A program made the position numbers and the translations under genes. Under the pieces are notes generated by a model that worked only from the letters and a program-made list of their open reading frames with translations, did no database searches and was not told where the DNA came from. A stretch of DNA of 45,540 bases from JAJPHF01 sp035293805 (lineage in GTDB: Bacteria; Chloroflexota; UBA6077; JAJPHF01). Of the stretch, positions 15,050 through 22,727 are shown in pieces. Position 1 is the first letter of the stretch, and every line of letters starts with the position of its first letter. The stretch lies in assembly GCA_035293805.1 (NCBI GenBank), contig DATGMD010000027.1, positions 1 through 45,540 of the forward strand, in the 5' to 3' direction.

Positions 15050-15198
15050 ATAGCGGTTTGCAGCATGGGTGAGCGGTCCGCAAGCGCCGGGGCTGCGGCC
15101 AGTGGCGCTTGCAGTATTCCGCGCCACAGGCCGCGGGCGGGCATGAAACCCGCCCCTACGTCATCCTGGCTGCTCACACGCTCTGCAAGGCGCTCTAG
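15050..15198. repeat. Dispersed inverted-end repeat, copy C (149 bp, most complete)
   Basis: The left end (TATAGCGGTTTGCAGC then GTGAGCGG) and the complement of the right end (CTAGAGCGCCTTGCAGAGC then GTGAGCAG) form an imperfect inverted repeat of about 26 bp. The internal hairpin GGGCGGG/CCCGCCC lies at 15135-15141 and 15149-15155. The right end supplies the TAG stop of the OsmC gene. Confidence 0.8.
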
Positions 15199-15776
15199 CC
15201 GGCGCGGGGCGGCGCGAGGTGCGCGGGCACGGTGTCGCGGATGAGCGTGTCGTTGTGGTAGATGCGGTTGTAGACGGGGATGGCGCGACCGACCAGGTTG
15301 TACAGGGGGCAGCGGCTGTTCGCCTCGTCCACCATCGCCAGCACGCGCTCGGCCGGCGACGGGCTGCTCACGCGCGCCTCGAGGATGAGGTGCTGCGGGT
15401 AGACCGGCGCGGCGCCCACCTTGTGCTCGCCGCGCATGTCGAGCAGCGTCTCCAGGTCGATCGTCAGGTCGTCCAGCTCGCAGCCGACGAGCGCGGCGCC
15501 CTTGGCGTACCACACCTGCTGGCAGAAGGCGACGCCGCTGAGAAAGTAGCGCAGCGGGCTGGGCGCCGCGGCCTGGCCACTGCGCTCCACCGACTCGTCG
15601 CTGCGGAACTCGAACGGCTTGTCGTACTGGATGAACCGCGATTCGGCGGTCATGTCCTCGACGAGCCGCGTGCTCACGCGCGGCCGCTGGAGGCCGAAGG
15701 TCGGGTCGCTGGCGAGCTGCTGCTCTAGCGCCGCGACGTCGCGGCGCAGCTTGTCGGCGTGGATACGTCCGGGCAT
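15195..15776 (-). CDS. OsmC-family peroxiredoxin-like protein
   Basis: A 193-residue OsmC-fold protein with two conserved cysteines: Cys85 in FLSGVAFCQQVW and Cys156 in NSRCPLYN, matching the peroxidatic and resolving Cys of the OsmC/Ohr family. Family members reduce organic hydroperoxides using thiols. The N-terminal 40 residues before the domain are longer than in Ohr. GGGGAGGGG lies five bases before the ATG. The stop codon TAG is contributed by the end of the dispersed repeat at 15050-15198, so the original C-terminus may have been altered by the insertion. Downstream of the SnoaL-like gene and on its strand. Confidence 0.82.
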   Translation of the reverse strand: MPGRIHADKLRRDVAALEQQLASDPTFGLQRPRVSTRLVEDMTAESRFIQYDKPFEFRSDESVERSGQAAAPSPLRYFLSGVAFCQQVWYAKGAALVGCELDDLTIDLETLLDMRGEHKVGAAPVYPQHLILEARVSSPSPAERVLAMVDEANSRCPLYNLVGRAIPVYNRIYHNDTLIRDTVPAHLAPPRAG

Positions 15777-15819
15777 GGCCCCTCCCCTGAGCGGATGCGC
15801 GAGCTGTGGCGCGCGGCGG

Positions 15820-16305
15820 TCAGGCGCCCAGCGCGGGCCGTGAGATGTCGCCCGCGGCGTGGTCGGTGGCCGGCAGGAGCCCGAGCTGCTGGAGCATGCC
15901 CAGGTCGTCGCGCACGGCGTGGTGCTCGACGATGTAGCCGTCCACGATGCGGTAAGTGTGGGCGTGGGGCACGACGACGCGCCGGCCGGTGGGCGGCACG
16001 CCGACCAGCAGGCCGCCGAGCACCGGCAGCTCGGGCGTGCCGAGGTGCGTGCCGGTCATCGTGATCTCGGCCATCACCACGTCGCCCTCGACCACGACGC
16101 GCCCCAGGTCGTAGTGCCAGTCGGGGAAGGCGACGACGAGGCTCTGGAAGATCGCGCGGAGGCCCTCGCGGCCCGCGGGGTGGCCGTGATTGGTGGCGTC
16201 GAGGCTGTAGACGCCCGCCCAGGCATCCACATCCTGCCGGTTGCCAGCGGCGATCATGCGGTCGATGACCGCCAGCATCGCCTCGCGGGACATATCTCGG
16301 CTCAT
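15820..16305 (-). CDS. SnoaL-like polyketide cyclase / ester cyclase-family protein
   Basis: A 161-residue NTF2-fold protein of the SnoaL ester-cyclase branch. YSLDATNHGHPAGREGLRAIF gives the conserved His region, FPDWHYDL the F-P-D-x-x-x motif, VVVEGDVV and TMTGTH the following strands, and YRIVDGYIVEHHAVRDDLGML the C-terminal signature. The ATG at 16305 follows GGAGCGAG; a second Met 12 bases in is an alternative. Despite the family name most members are of unknown function; no polyketide genes are present. Lies between OsmC and thioredoxin reductase on the same strand. Confidence 0.83.
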   Translation of the reverse strand: MSRDMSREAMLAVIDRMIAAGNRQDVDAWAGVYSLDATNHGHPAGREGLRAIFQSLVVAFPDWHYDLGRVVVEGDVVMAEITMTGTHLGTPELPVLGGLLVGVPPTGRRVVVPHAHTYRIVDGYIVEHHAVRDDLGMLQQLGLLPATDHAAGDISRPALGA

Positions 16306-16354
16306 ACTCGCTCCGGTCCGGCAGTTCGCCTGCGGCCGCCGGTCCTCACCCCAG

Positions 16355-16375
16355 CCCTCTCCCAGGGGGAGAGGG
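16355..16375. terminator. Hairpin after the trxB stop
   Basis: CCCTCTCCC-AGG-GGGAGAGGG is a perfect 9-bp stem with a 3-base loop, nine bases beyond the trxB stop on the minus strand. No clear T-run follows, so it may be an intergenic palindrome of a dispersed family or a transcript-3'-end stabiliser rather than a classical terminator. Confidence 0.5.
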
Positions 16376-16383
16376 AGCAGGGA

Positions 16384-17394
16384 TCAGGCGGAGGGCGGCT
16401 GGGGGCTGCCCTCGGGGTGCAGGTCGCCCCACAGCGCGGGGTCGAGGACGTTGCTCGGGTCGACCTCGCCGCGCGCTTCCAGCCAGCGCTCGGCGTCGAT
16501 GGCGGCGCGGCAGCCGTCGGCCGCCGCCGTGATCGCCTGGCGGTAGCGGTGGTCCACCACGTCGCCGGCCGCGAAGACGCCCGGCACGTTGGTCATGGTG
16601 TGCCTGCGCGGCACGATGTAGCCCATCTCGTCCATCGCCACCAGGCCGCGGAACAGCTTGGTGTTCGGCTCGTGGCCGATGGCCGCGAAGTAGCCGGTCA
16701 CGGGTAGCTCGCGCGTGGCATTCGTCTTGACGTTGCGGACGACGATGCCCTGCACGTTGTTCTCGCCCAGAATGTCGTCGACGACCGAGTCCCAGAGCAC
16801 CTCGATCTTGGGGTGCTTGAGCACGCGGTCCTGCATGATCTTGCTGGCGCGGAACTTGTCGCGGCGGTGGACGACGTACACCTTGGAGGCGAACTTCGTC
16901 AGGAAGAGCGCCTCTTCCATCGCCGTGTCGCCGCCGCCGACGACGGCAACCTCCTGGTCGCGGAAGAACGCGCCGTCGCAGGTGGCGCAGGCGCTGACGC
17001 CACGGCCCTGCAAGCGCTGCTCGTTCGGCAGGCCGAGCCACTTCGCGCTGGCGCCGGTGGCGATGATCACGGCGTCGGCCAGGTACGGCTCGTCGACGCC
17101 GTCGGCGGTGACGTGGAACGGCTGCCGCGTGAAGTCGACGCCGACCACGTCGCGCGCGATCATCTCGGTGCCGAAGCGCTTCGCCTGCTCCTCGAACTTG
17201 TCCATCATCTCGGGGCCGAGGATGCCGTGGACGAAGCCGGGATAGTTCTCCACGTCGCTGGTCAGCATGAGCTGGCCGCCAACGGTGTAGCCCTGGAACT
17301 GGAGCACTTTCAGGTTGGCGCGGGAGGCATAAAGCGCCGCCGTGTAGCCGGCCGGGCCCGAGCCAATAATGATGATGTCGTAAAGGGTAGCCAT
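16384..17394 (-). CDS. trxB: Thioredoxin-disulfide reductase
   Basis: A 336-residue low-molecular-weight thioredoxin reductase. The FAD loop GSGPAGYTAALYASRA is at residues 11-26, the redox motif CATC at 136-139, the NADPH loop VVGGGDTAMEEALFL just after 150, HRRDKFRAS binds the 2'-phosphate, and GVFAAGDVVDHRYRQA closes the FAD site. It uses NADPH to reduce thioredoxin in the cytoplasm. The C-terminus extends about 25 residues past the usual end. A candidate ribosome site (GGGGAG) lies about 13 bases upstream, a long spacer. It is divergent from the quinone-oxidoreductase-like MDR gene. Close neighbours include OsmC, a thiol peroxidase-type protein that could draw on thioredoxin (inference). 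Confidence 0.95.
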   Translation of the reverse strand: MATLYDIIIIGSGPAGYTAALYASRANLKVLQFQGYTVGGQLMLTSDVENYPGFVHGILGPEMMDKFEEQAKRFGTEMIARDVVGVDFTRQPFHVTADGVDEPYLADAVIIATGASAKWLGLPNEQRLQGRGVSACATCDGAFFRDQEVAVVGGGDTAMEEALFLTKFASKVYVVHRRDKFRASKIMQDRVLKHPKIEVLWDSVVDDILGENNVQGIVVRNVKTNATRELPVTGYFAAIGHEPNTKLFRGLVAMDEMGYIVPRRHTMTNVPGVFAAGDVVDHRYRQAITAAADGCRAAIDAERWLEARGEVDPSNVLDPALWGDLHPEGSPQPPSA

Positions 17395-17529
17395 CGTATT
17401 CTCAACTCCCCGCCGCGCGAGGTCAGCGGCCGCGCGGCGCGTACCTTCGTCCATATGTTACTGTACGCCATGTCATCCGGCCCCGCCTGCCCGCGCCCGC
17501 ACGCGCCGGGCGGCGATGCACAAATCCAG

Positions 17530-17551
17530 CCGGGGGCCGCGTGGCCCCCGG
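17530..17551. other. Perfect hairpin in the MDR leader
   Basis: CCGGGGGCC-GCGT-GGCCCCCGG forms a 9-bp stem with a GCGT loop, 17 bases before the ATG at 17569 and just before its GGGAG ribosome site. As RNA it could limit ribosome access; no regulator is evident. Confidence 0.45.
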
Positions 17552-17568
17552 CCAGCGGGAGACGCACG

Positions 17569-18603
17569 ATGAAGGCGGTAGTGATCCACGAGCACGGCGG
17601 CCCGGAGGTGCTGCGCTACGAGGACGTGCGCGACCCCACGCCCGGCCCCGGCGAGGCGCTGCTGCGCGTCCACGCGGTCTCCGTGAATCGCACGCTGGAC
17701 ACCGAGGTGCGCTCGGGCACCTACGTCCCGCTGCGGTTTCCCCACATCCTCGGCGTCGATCCCGCGGGCGAGGTGGTGGCGCTCGGCGAGGGCGCCGAGG
17801 GGGTGGCGGTGGGCGACCGCGTGGTGCCCCAGCCGCTCATTACCTGCGGCGACTGCGCGCACTGCCGCGCCGGGCACCGCATTCAGTGCCAGCGGCCCCG
17901 CATCTTCGGCGTCCACACCTGGGGCGGCGACGCCCAGTACGCGACGGTGCCGGCCCGCAACCTGGTCCGCATCCCTGAGGGTCTCAGCTACCAGCAGGCG
18001 TCGGCCATCATGATCATGTTCCCGACTGCCTGGCACCTGCTGGCGAGCCGGGCGCAGGTGCAGCCGGGCGAGACGGTGGTCATCATGGGCGCGGCCGGCT
18101 CGCTCGGCCTGGCGGGCCTGCAGATCGCCAAATACCTGGGGGCGCGGGTGATCGCCGCGGCCGGCGCCGACTGGAAGCTGGAGCGGGTGCGCGCGCTCGG
18201 TGCCGACGAGGGGGTCAACTACGCGACCCACACGCTGTCCGAGGAGGTGCTGCGCCTGACGGACGGCCTGGGGGCCGACGTGGTGTTCGAGAACATCAGC
18301 TCGCGCGAGCTGTTCCCGCAGAGCATGGCGAGCCTCGGCTGGGGCGGCCGGCTGGTGACGTGCGGCACGCACGGCGGCGGGCTGGTGGAGATCGCGCTGC
18401 GCCCGTTCTACGTGAAGCAGCAGAGCATCCTTGGCTCGGCGGGCGCCACGCGCGCGGAGACCGAGGAGGTATACCGCCTGATCGCCGCGGGGCGCCTGCA
18501 CCCGATCATCGAGCACGTGCTGCCGCTGGCGGAGATCGCCGAGGGCCACCGCCTCGCCGCCGACCGCAACAGCTTCGGGCGTGTGGTGCTCGACGTCCCG
18601 TAG
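17569..18603 (+). CDS. Zinc-containing MDR oxidoreductase, quinone-oxidoreductase-like
   Basis: A 344-residue medium-chain dehydrogenase. It starts MKAVVIHEHGGPEVLRYEDV, as in NADPH:quinone reductases. A four-cysteine structural zinc lobe is present (CGDCAHCRAGHRIQC, about residues 88-102), but the catalytic zinc Cys is replaced in SVNRTLDTEVRSG. The nucleotide loop is VIMGAAGSLGLAGLQ. The combination of a structural zinc with a non-zinc catalytic site is seen in some crotonyl-CoA reductase and quinone reductase relatives. The ATG follows GGGAG; the open frame extends much further upstream, antisense to trxB, and is not coding. Substrate unknown. Confidence 0.88.
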   Translation: MKAVVIHEHGGPEVLRYEDVRDPTPGPGEALLRVHAVSVNRTLDTEVRSGTYVPLRFPHILGVDPAGEVVALGEGAEGVAVGDRVVPQPLITCGDCAHCRAGHRIQCQRPRIFGVHTWGGDAQYATVPARNLVRIPEGLSYQQASAIMIMFPTAWHLLASRAQVQPGETVVIMGAAGSLGLAGLQIAKYLGARVIAAAGADWKLERVRALGADEGVNYATHTLSEEVLRLTDGLGADVVFENISSRELFPQSMASLGWGGRLVTCGTHGGGLVEIALRPFYVKQQSILGSAGATRAETEEVYRLIAAGRLHPIIEHVLPLAEIAEGHRLAADRNSFGRVVLDVP

Positions 18604-18719
18604 CGGCGACTCGAAAGGCTCTCGATCGCGGCCGGAGGGCGGGCGCGCCGGCGTAAGATGGTTGGTGCGGCCCCGCTCGCGGCGGCCACTATCTCCGGGT
18701 GAGTGCAGCGGGGAGCGCC

Positions 18720-19415
18720 ATGCTGATCGCGATCGAGGGGATCGACGGGGCGGGCAAGGGCACGCAGTCGCGGCTGCTACGCGAGCGGCTTGTGGAGGCG
18801 GGGCTACGCGCGGAGCTATTGTCGTTCCCGCGCTACGGCGAGACGTTCTTCGCGCGCTCGATCGTGGAGTACCTGAACGGCGGCTTCGGCCCGCTGGAGA
18901 CGATCGACCCGCACCTGCCGGCGCTGCTCTACGCGGGCGACCGTCTGGAGAGCCGCGCGCTGATCCAGCAGTTGCGCGGCACGGCGGACGTGGTGCTGTT
19001 CGACCGGTACGTGGCCTCGAACCTGGCGCACCAGGCCGCGCGGGTCGCGCCCGCGCGCCGCGAGGCGTTCATCGCCTGGCTGGCCGAGCTAGAGTACGAC
19101 GTATACGGGCTTCCCGCGGCTGACCTGACCGTGTATCTGGACGTGCCGGTCGCAATTGCGTCGGCGCTGATCGCGCGGAAGGGCGCCCGCGCGTACACGG
19201 AGGGCGCGGACCTCCACGAGGCGAACGCGGCCTACTTAAGCGAGTGCCTGGCCGTGTACCGCGCGCTGGCCGGCGCGAGCGTGCGCAGCCGCTGGCTGAC
19301 GCTCGACTGCACGGGCGGCGGCGACCAGATCTTGCCCGTTGCCGAGATCGCCGAGGCGATCTGGCAGCAGGTCCAGTCCGTCGTGGCGGGGCCGCAGTCG
19401 CGGGCGCGCGCCTAG
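18720..19415 (+). CDS. tmk: Thymidylate kinase
   Basis: A 231-residue P-loop kinase that phosphorylates dTMP to dTDP. The ATP loop GIDGAGKGTQ is at residues 7-16, the substrate-binding FPRYGETFFARSI follows, and DRYVASNLAHQ is the family DRY motif; ARKGARAY lies in the lid. At 231 residues it is slightly longer than the common 200-215. The ATG at 18720 follows GGGGAG; a GTG at 18699 in frame has no site. The stop codon overlaps that of the converging Rieske gene within a single CTAG. Although named Tmk, the absence of a typical bacterial lid Arg cluster was not checked residue by residue. Confidence 0.9.
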   Translation: MLIAIEGIDGAGKGTQSRLLRERLVEAGLRAELLSFPRYGETFFARSIVEYLNGGFGPLETIDPHLPALLYAGDRLESRALIQQLRGTADVVLFDRYVASNLAHQAARVAPARREAFIAWLAELEYDVYGLPAADLTVYLDVPVAIASALIARKGARAYTEGADLHEANAAYLSECLAVYRALAGASVRSRWLTLDCTGGGDQILPVAEIAEAIWQQVQSVVAGPQSRARA

Positions 19416-20632
19416 CGGGCGGCGACGTAGTCGGGGTTCTGGGGGACGCCGGGCGGGAGCGGCAGCGGCGTCGTGTCGGTCTTGCGCTGCCACTGCTTGA
19501 GCGGCAGGCCGCGCTCTAGCCGCGCCATCTCGCGGCGCAAAAGGCCGCGCGCGAAGACAATGCCGGCGTCGCCCTGGCCCAGCCGCTCGTTCAGGCGATC
19601 GGCGATCGGCCCCTGCCCAAGCTGCGCGACGTAGTCCTGGGACGCGACCGGATCGACGGTATTGTCCGCCTCGCGCGGGTTCGCCATCAGGAACTCGTGC
19701 TCGTCGGCCGGGTTGTAGTACTTCACCGGCGGCAGCAATTCGGCGAAGCGGCGCGCGTCTTCACCGACGACGGGCGCGCACCGCGCCGTCAGCAGCACGG
19801 AGTGCGTGTCGTCGACGGGCATGTACCAGTTCCACAGGTCGGGCCAGGGGATCTGGCCGACGCCGTCGCGGAGGACGGGCGCGCGGATGTGCAGGACGTT
19901 CGGGAAGTGGTACTCGTTGATGCGAATGTTGTCGGGCGTGCGGTACGAGGTCATCCGCATGCCCCACTCGGTCTCCTCGACCTCGAAGCGCGGGATCTGG
20001 CCGGTGACCTGCCGGCCGAACGCCGAGCCGCTGTGGACGAACGCGAGGTGCGAGCCGTCGATGGCGTTCTCGACGCGCTGGAACCAGTTGCAGGGCCAGG
20101 CGTTGCTCTCGGTCCACTTCACGCCGTAGTCGCGCTCTAGCTCGTGGCAGTACCACATGGGCGGCGGCTCGCCCTCCCCGAAGTAGGCGAAGACCAGGCC
20201 GGCGTACTCGCGCGTCGGGTAGCTCTTGATCTTGACCTTCGGTGGAATACTCGGATCCTCGGCGGGCATCTCGACGCACTGGCCGGAGGCGTCGTACTTC
20301 CAGCCGTGATAGAAGCAGCGGATGCAGTCGCCCTCTACCCAGCCGGTGCTGAGCTGGGTGCCGCGGTGGGCGCAGCGGAAGTCCACGACGTGGTACTGGC
20401 CCGACTCGCCGCGGTAGACCGTCAGGTCCTCGTGGAGGATGCGCACCGGTAGCGCCCGCTTCCGGTCAACATCTTCGGTCATCGCCACCGGCTGCCAGAA
20501 CTGCCGCAGGATGCGGCCCATCGGGCTCCCCGGCCCGGCGTGCGCGTAGTCTGTCGTGTCCACGATCGTCCACTCCCCGTCGCGTCGGGGCCACGCCCGG
20601 GGCTGCCCGACGCCTGGTCTCCTGGCAGTCAC
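19412..20632 (-). CDS. Rieske non-heme iron oxygenase, large subunit
   Basis: A 406-residue aromatic-ring-hydroxylating-type oxygenase. The Rieske cluster is bound by Cys87, His89, Cys106 and His109 (CAHRGT then CFYHGW). The mononuclear iron site lies in ENAIDGSHLAFVH, with His195 and His200. The GPGSPMG...FWQPVAM opening is like the phthalate 4,5-dioxygenase and demethylase branch, whose members work with a separate reductase, absent here. The start may be GTG 20632 or GTG 20563; the latter sits eight bases after GGGGAG and begins close to the family homology, so the N-terminal 23 residues are uncertain. Upstream on the strand is a DoxX gene. Substrate is probably an aromatic or aromatic-ether compound (inference). 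Confidence 0.88.
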   Translation of the reverse strand: MTARRPGVGQPRAWPRRDGEWTIVDTTDYAHAGPGSPMGRILRQFWQPVAMTEDVDRKRALPVRILHEDLTVYRGESGQYHVVDFRCAHRGTQLSTGWVEGDCIRCFYHGWKYDASGQCVEMPAEDPSIPPKVKIKSYPTREYAGLVFAYFGEGEPPPMWYCHELERDYGVKWTESNAWPCNWFQRVENAIDGSHLAFVHSGSAFGRQVTGQIPRFEVEETEWGMRMTSYRTPDNIRINEYHFPNVLHIRAPVLRDGVGQIPWPDLWNWYMPVDDTHSVLLTARCAPVVGEDARRFAELLPPVKYYNPADEHEFLMANPREADNTVDPVASQDYVAQLGQGPIADRLNERLGQGDAGIVFARGLLRREMARLERGLPLKQWQRKTDTTPLPLPPGVPQNPDYVAAR

Positions 20633-20698
20633 CGCCTACGGTGCCATGATACCAGCCGCGCGCGGACGGGAGCTTGTCGGCGCGGGCGCCGAGGCGGC

Positions 20699-21151
20699 TC
20701 AGCGCGCCAGGGCCACTTGCTCGCCCGAGCGGGCGACGAGGCGGTCGAGCGCGAAGGCGCCGGGGCCGGCTAGAACGAGCGCGGCCGCGCCCCCGAGCAG
20801 CACCAGCGGCAGCTCGGCCCCCATGGGCGCGAAGAAGCCGTGCGGCAGGTGGACGAGCAGGATGGCCACGAGCATGTCGAGCGCCAGCAGGGCGGCGAGC
20901 CAGCGCGTGCCGAGCCCGACGAGCAGGGCCGCGCCGCCGACCAGCTCGAGCGCGCCCACCAGCGGGCCGGTCAGCTCCGGCACGGGCACGCCCATCTGGC
21001 CGAACATGGCGACCGTCCCCGCCAGCCCCAGCATGAACAGCTTTTGCCAGCCGTGCATCAGGAAAGTGAAGCCGACCACCACGCGCAGGACGGCAAGGCC
21101 CCACTCCTTCAGCTCCGGCGACGGCTCGGCGAGACGCAAGAAGGCCTTCAT
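20699..21151 (-). CDS. DoxX-family membrane protein
   Basis: A 150-residue membrane protein with four hydrophobic segments. WGLAVLRVVVGFTFLMHGWQKL carries the R-x6-F-x3-G-x-x-K motif of DoxX; VGALELVGGAALLVG, LLALDMLVAILLVHL and LPLVLLGGAAALVLAG follow. AAGGAG lies six bases before the ATG. It is upstream of the Rieske gene on the same strand with 66 bases between, so co-expression is possible. It resembles the DoxX at 10371 in layout but is only distantly similar in sequence. Confidence 0.87.
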   Translation of the reverse strand: MKAFLRLAEPSPELKEWGLAVLRVVVGFTFLMHGWQKLFMLGLAGTVAMFGQMGVPVPELTGPLVGALELVGGAALLVGLGTRWLAALLALDMLVAILLVHLPHGFFAPMGAELPLVLLGGAAALVLAGPGAFALDRLVARSGEQVALAR

Positions 21152-21228
21152 GCGGTGCTCCTTCGGGGCGGATTCCAGCGAATTGCTGGTTTGCATGCAG
21201 GCACGGGAAGGCCGTGCCCTGGTAGCCG

Positions 21229-21372
21229 TAGAGCGGTTTGTAGCTTCGATGAGCGGTCGGCTAGTGCTGGGGCGGCGGCAGTGGCGCTGTAGTATCCCGC
21301 GCCACAGGCCGAGGGCGGGCACGAAGCCCGCCTCTACGTGACCCTGGCTGCTCACACGCTCTGCAAGGCGCT
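21229..21372. repeat. Dispersed inverted-end repeat, copy D (144 bp)
   Basis: The left end TAGAGCGGTTTGTAGC and the right end GCTCTGCAAGGCGCT match copy C; the final CTAG of the right end is missing. The internal hairpin GGGCGGG/CCCGCCT at 21313-21319 and 21327-21333 retains pairing with one G-T pair. Lies between the DoxX and VOC genes, 78 bases upstream of the DoxX start. Confidence 0.78.
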
Positions 21373-21388
21373 GGGAGGCGTGGCGCGG

Positions 21389-21880
21389 CTAGCGACCCGC
21401 GGGCGGCGCGACGGCGGTGACGCGGCGCGCGGCTAGCTCGCCGGCGAGGTCGAGGCGGCGCGTGGGGTAGCTCCGGCTTGGCCATTCCTCGCGCGGCACC
21501 ATCCAGAACACCTCGAACTCGTTGCCGTCGGGGTCCTGCCCGTAGAGGCTGAGGCTGTTGCCGTGGTCGGACTCGCCCGTCAGCGCGCCCGCCGCCAGGA
21601 GCGCCTCGCGGGCAGGCACGAGGTCCTCGATCGTGGCGACTTCCCATGCCGCGTGATAGAGGCCGACGCGCTCGCCGTGCGATGGCGGCGCTGCCCGGGC
21701 GCCGACGCTGAACAGGCCGAGGTCGTGGTGGTTGTCGCTGCCGTTCGCGCGCATGAAGACGGCCTGGTCGCCCATGCTCTCGACGACGACGAAGCCGAGC
21801 ACGTCCTGGTAGAAGGCCCGCGCGCGCTGCGCGTCGCGGACCCACAGAACGATGTGATTCAGGCGCTTCACCGTAAACAT
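21389..21880 (-). CDS. VOC-family protein (glyoxalase / extradiol dioxygenase fold)
   Basis: A 163-residue vicinal-oxygen-chelate protein. Candidate metal ligands are His9 (RLNHIVLWV), His76 (LYHAAWEV) and Glu123 (GNEFEVFW), the H-H-E order of type I extradiol dioxygenases and glyoxalase relatives. LYGQDPDGNEFEV is the family end motif. The protein runs about 35 residues past the usual single-domain end with an Arg/Ala-rich tail. GGGAAGG precedes the ATG. With the Rieske oxygenase nearby a role in aromatic breakdown is attractive but unproven. Confidence 0.8.
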   Translation of the reverse strand: MFTVKRLNHIVLWVRDAQRARAFYQDVLGFVVVESMGDQAVFMRANGSDNHHDLGLFSVGARAAPPSHGERVGLYHAAWEVATIEDLVPAREALLAAGALTGESDHGNSLSLYGQDPDGNEFEVFWMVPREEWPSRSYPTRRLDLAGELAARRVTAVAPPAGR

Positions 21881-22011
21881 CGCCAGCCCTTCCCCGCGCG
21901 GACCCCTTGCGCGACCGTGCGCCGGCGCCGGTCGGCTCCCCCAGTCCCGCGCCTACGAGGAGTCTAGCAAACGCTCAGGCCGTCGTCCTGCAATTGCCGA
22001 GGGGGGTAGAG

Positions 22012-22049
22012 CGGCGCGAAGCCCGGGGCGCCCCCCAGGCTTCGCGCCG
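22012..22049. terminator. Strong hairpin between the two VOC genes
   Basis: CGGCGCGAAGCC (22012-22023) and GGCTTCGCGCCG (22038-22049) form a perfect 12-bp stem around a 14-base GC-rich loop that itself contains GGGGCGCCCC. It lies 126 bases past the stop of the VOC gene at 22175 on the minus strand. No T-run follows, so it is terminator-like at best. Confidence 0.4.
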
Positions 22050-22174
22050 CCGCGGCATCAGGAGACCTTGTGCAGGCCGATGAGGGTAACCGTTCAGTCC
22101 CCGCTGACGTACACGTCGGTTCAAACGGCGGCCGTCGGCGCTCACCGGGCGGCCATCGTGCCTACTGCACGTCC

Positions 22175-22567
22175 CTAATAGCGCGCCAGCTGCGTGAGCT
22201 GAATGAGGTTGCCGCAGGTGTCATTCAGCATGGCGATGGTCGCCCCGGTTACTTCGGTGGGCGGCATGGTGAACTCGGCGCCCCGCGCCTTGATCCGCTC
22301 GTAGTCAGCCTTTACGCCGTCGGTGTAGAACATCGCCGCCGGCTGGCCCTGCTGGAACGTGGCCTGCTGGTAGGCTTTGGCCGCCGGGTTGTCGTTGAGC
22401 GCCAGCTGCAGCTCGGCCCCCTCGGGCTCTTCGGGCGAACCGACGGTCAGCCAGCGGAACGGTCCTTGGGAGAAGTCGGCTCTCTTGGCAAAGCCGAGCA
22501 CCTCGGTGTAGAAGCGTAGGGCCTTCTCCTGGTCGTCCACGTAGACGCTGGTCAGCTTGATCTTCAT
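22175..22567 (-). CDS. VOC-family protein without canonical metal ligands
   Basis: A 130-residue VOC-fold protein with the start LTSVYVDDQEKALRFYTEVLGF and the end TCGNLIQLTQ. Where metal-binding relatives have His near residue 8 and Glu in GNxxEL, this one has Val and Gln, so it is probably not a classical metalloenzyme. GGAGGG lies eight bases before the ATG. Similar small VOC proteins bind antibiotics or unknown ligands. It lies downstream of the luciferase-like gene on the same strand with 160 bases between. Confidence 0.8.
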   Translation of the reverse strand: MKIKLTSVYVDDQEKALRFYTEVLGFAKRADFSQGPFRWLTVGSPEEPEGAELQLALNDNPAAKAYQQATFQQGQPAAMFYTDGVKADYERIKARGAEFTMPPTEVTGATIAMLNDTCGNLIQLTQLARY

Positions 22568-22727
22568 CGGCTTTCCCTCCAGTGGGTGATCACGTGTACT
22601 CGCTTTTCTCCCGCACCGGCAGCCCAAGCAGCCGGCCGAACAAACGATCTGGGAAACCGTACGGCCAGCGGGCCGGGGGCCGCCAAGAGGCGGGCAGCAC
22701 AGCGCTGTCACAGAGGCAGGCGGCGGG

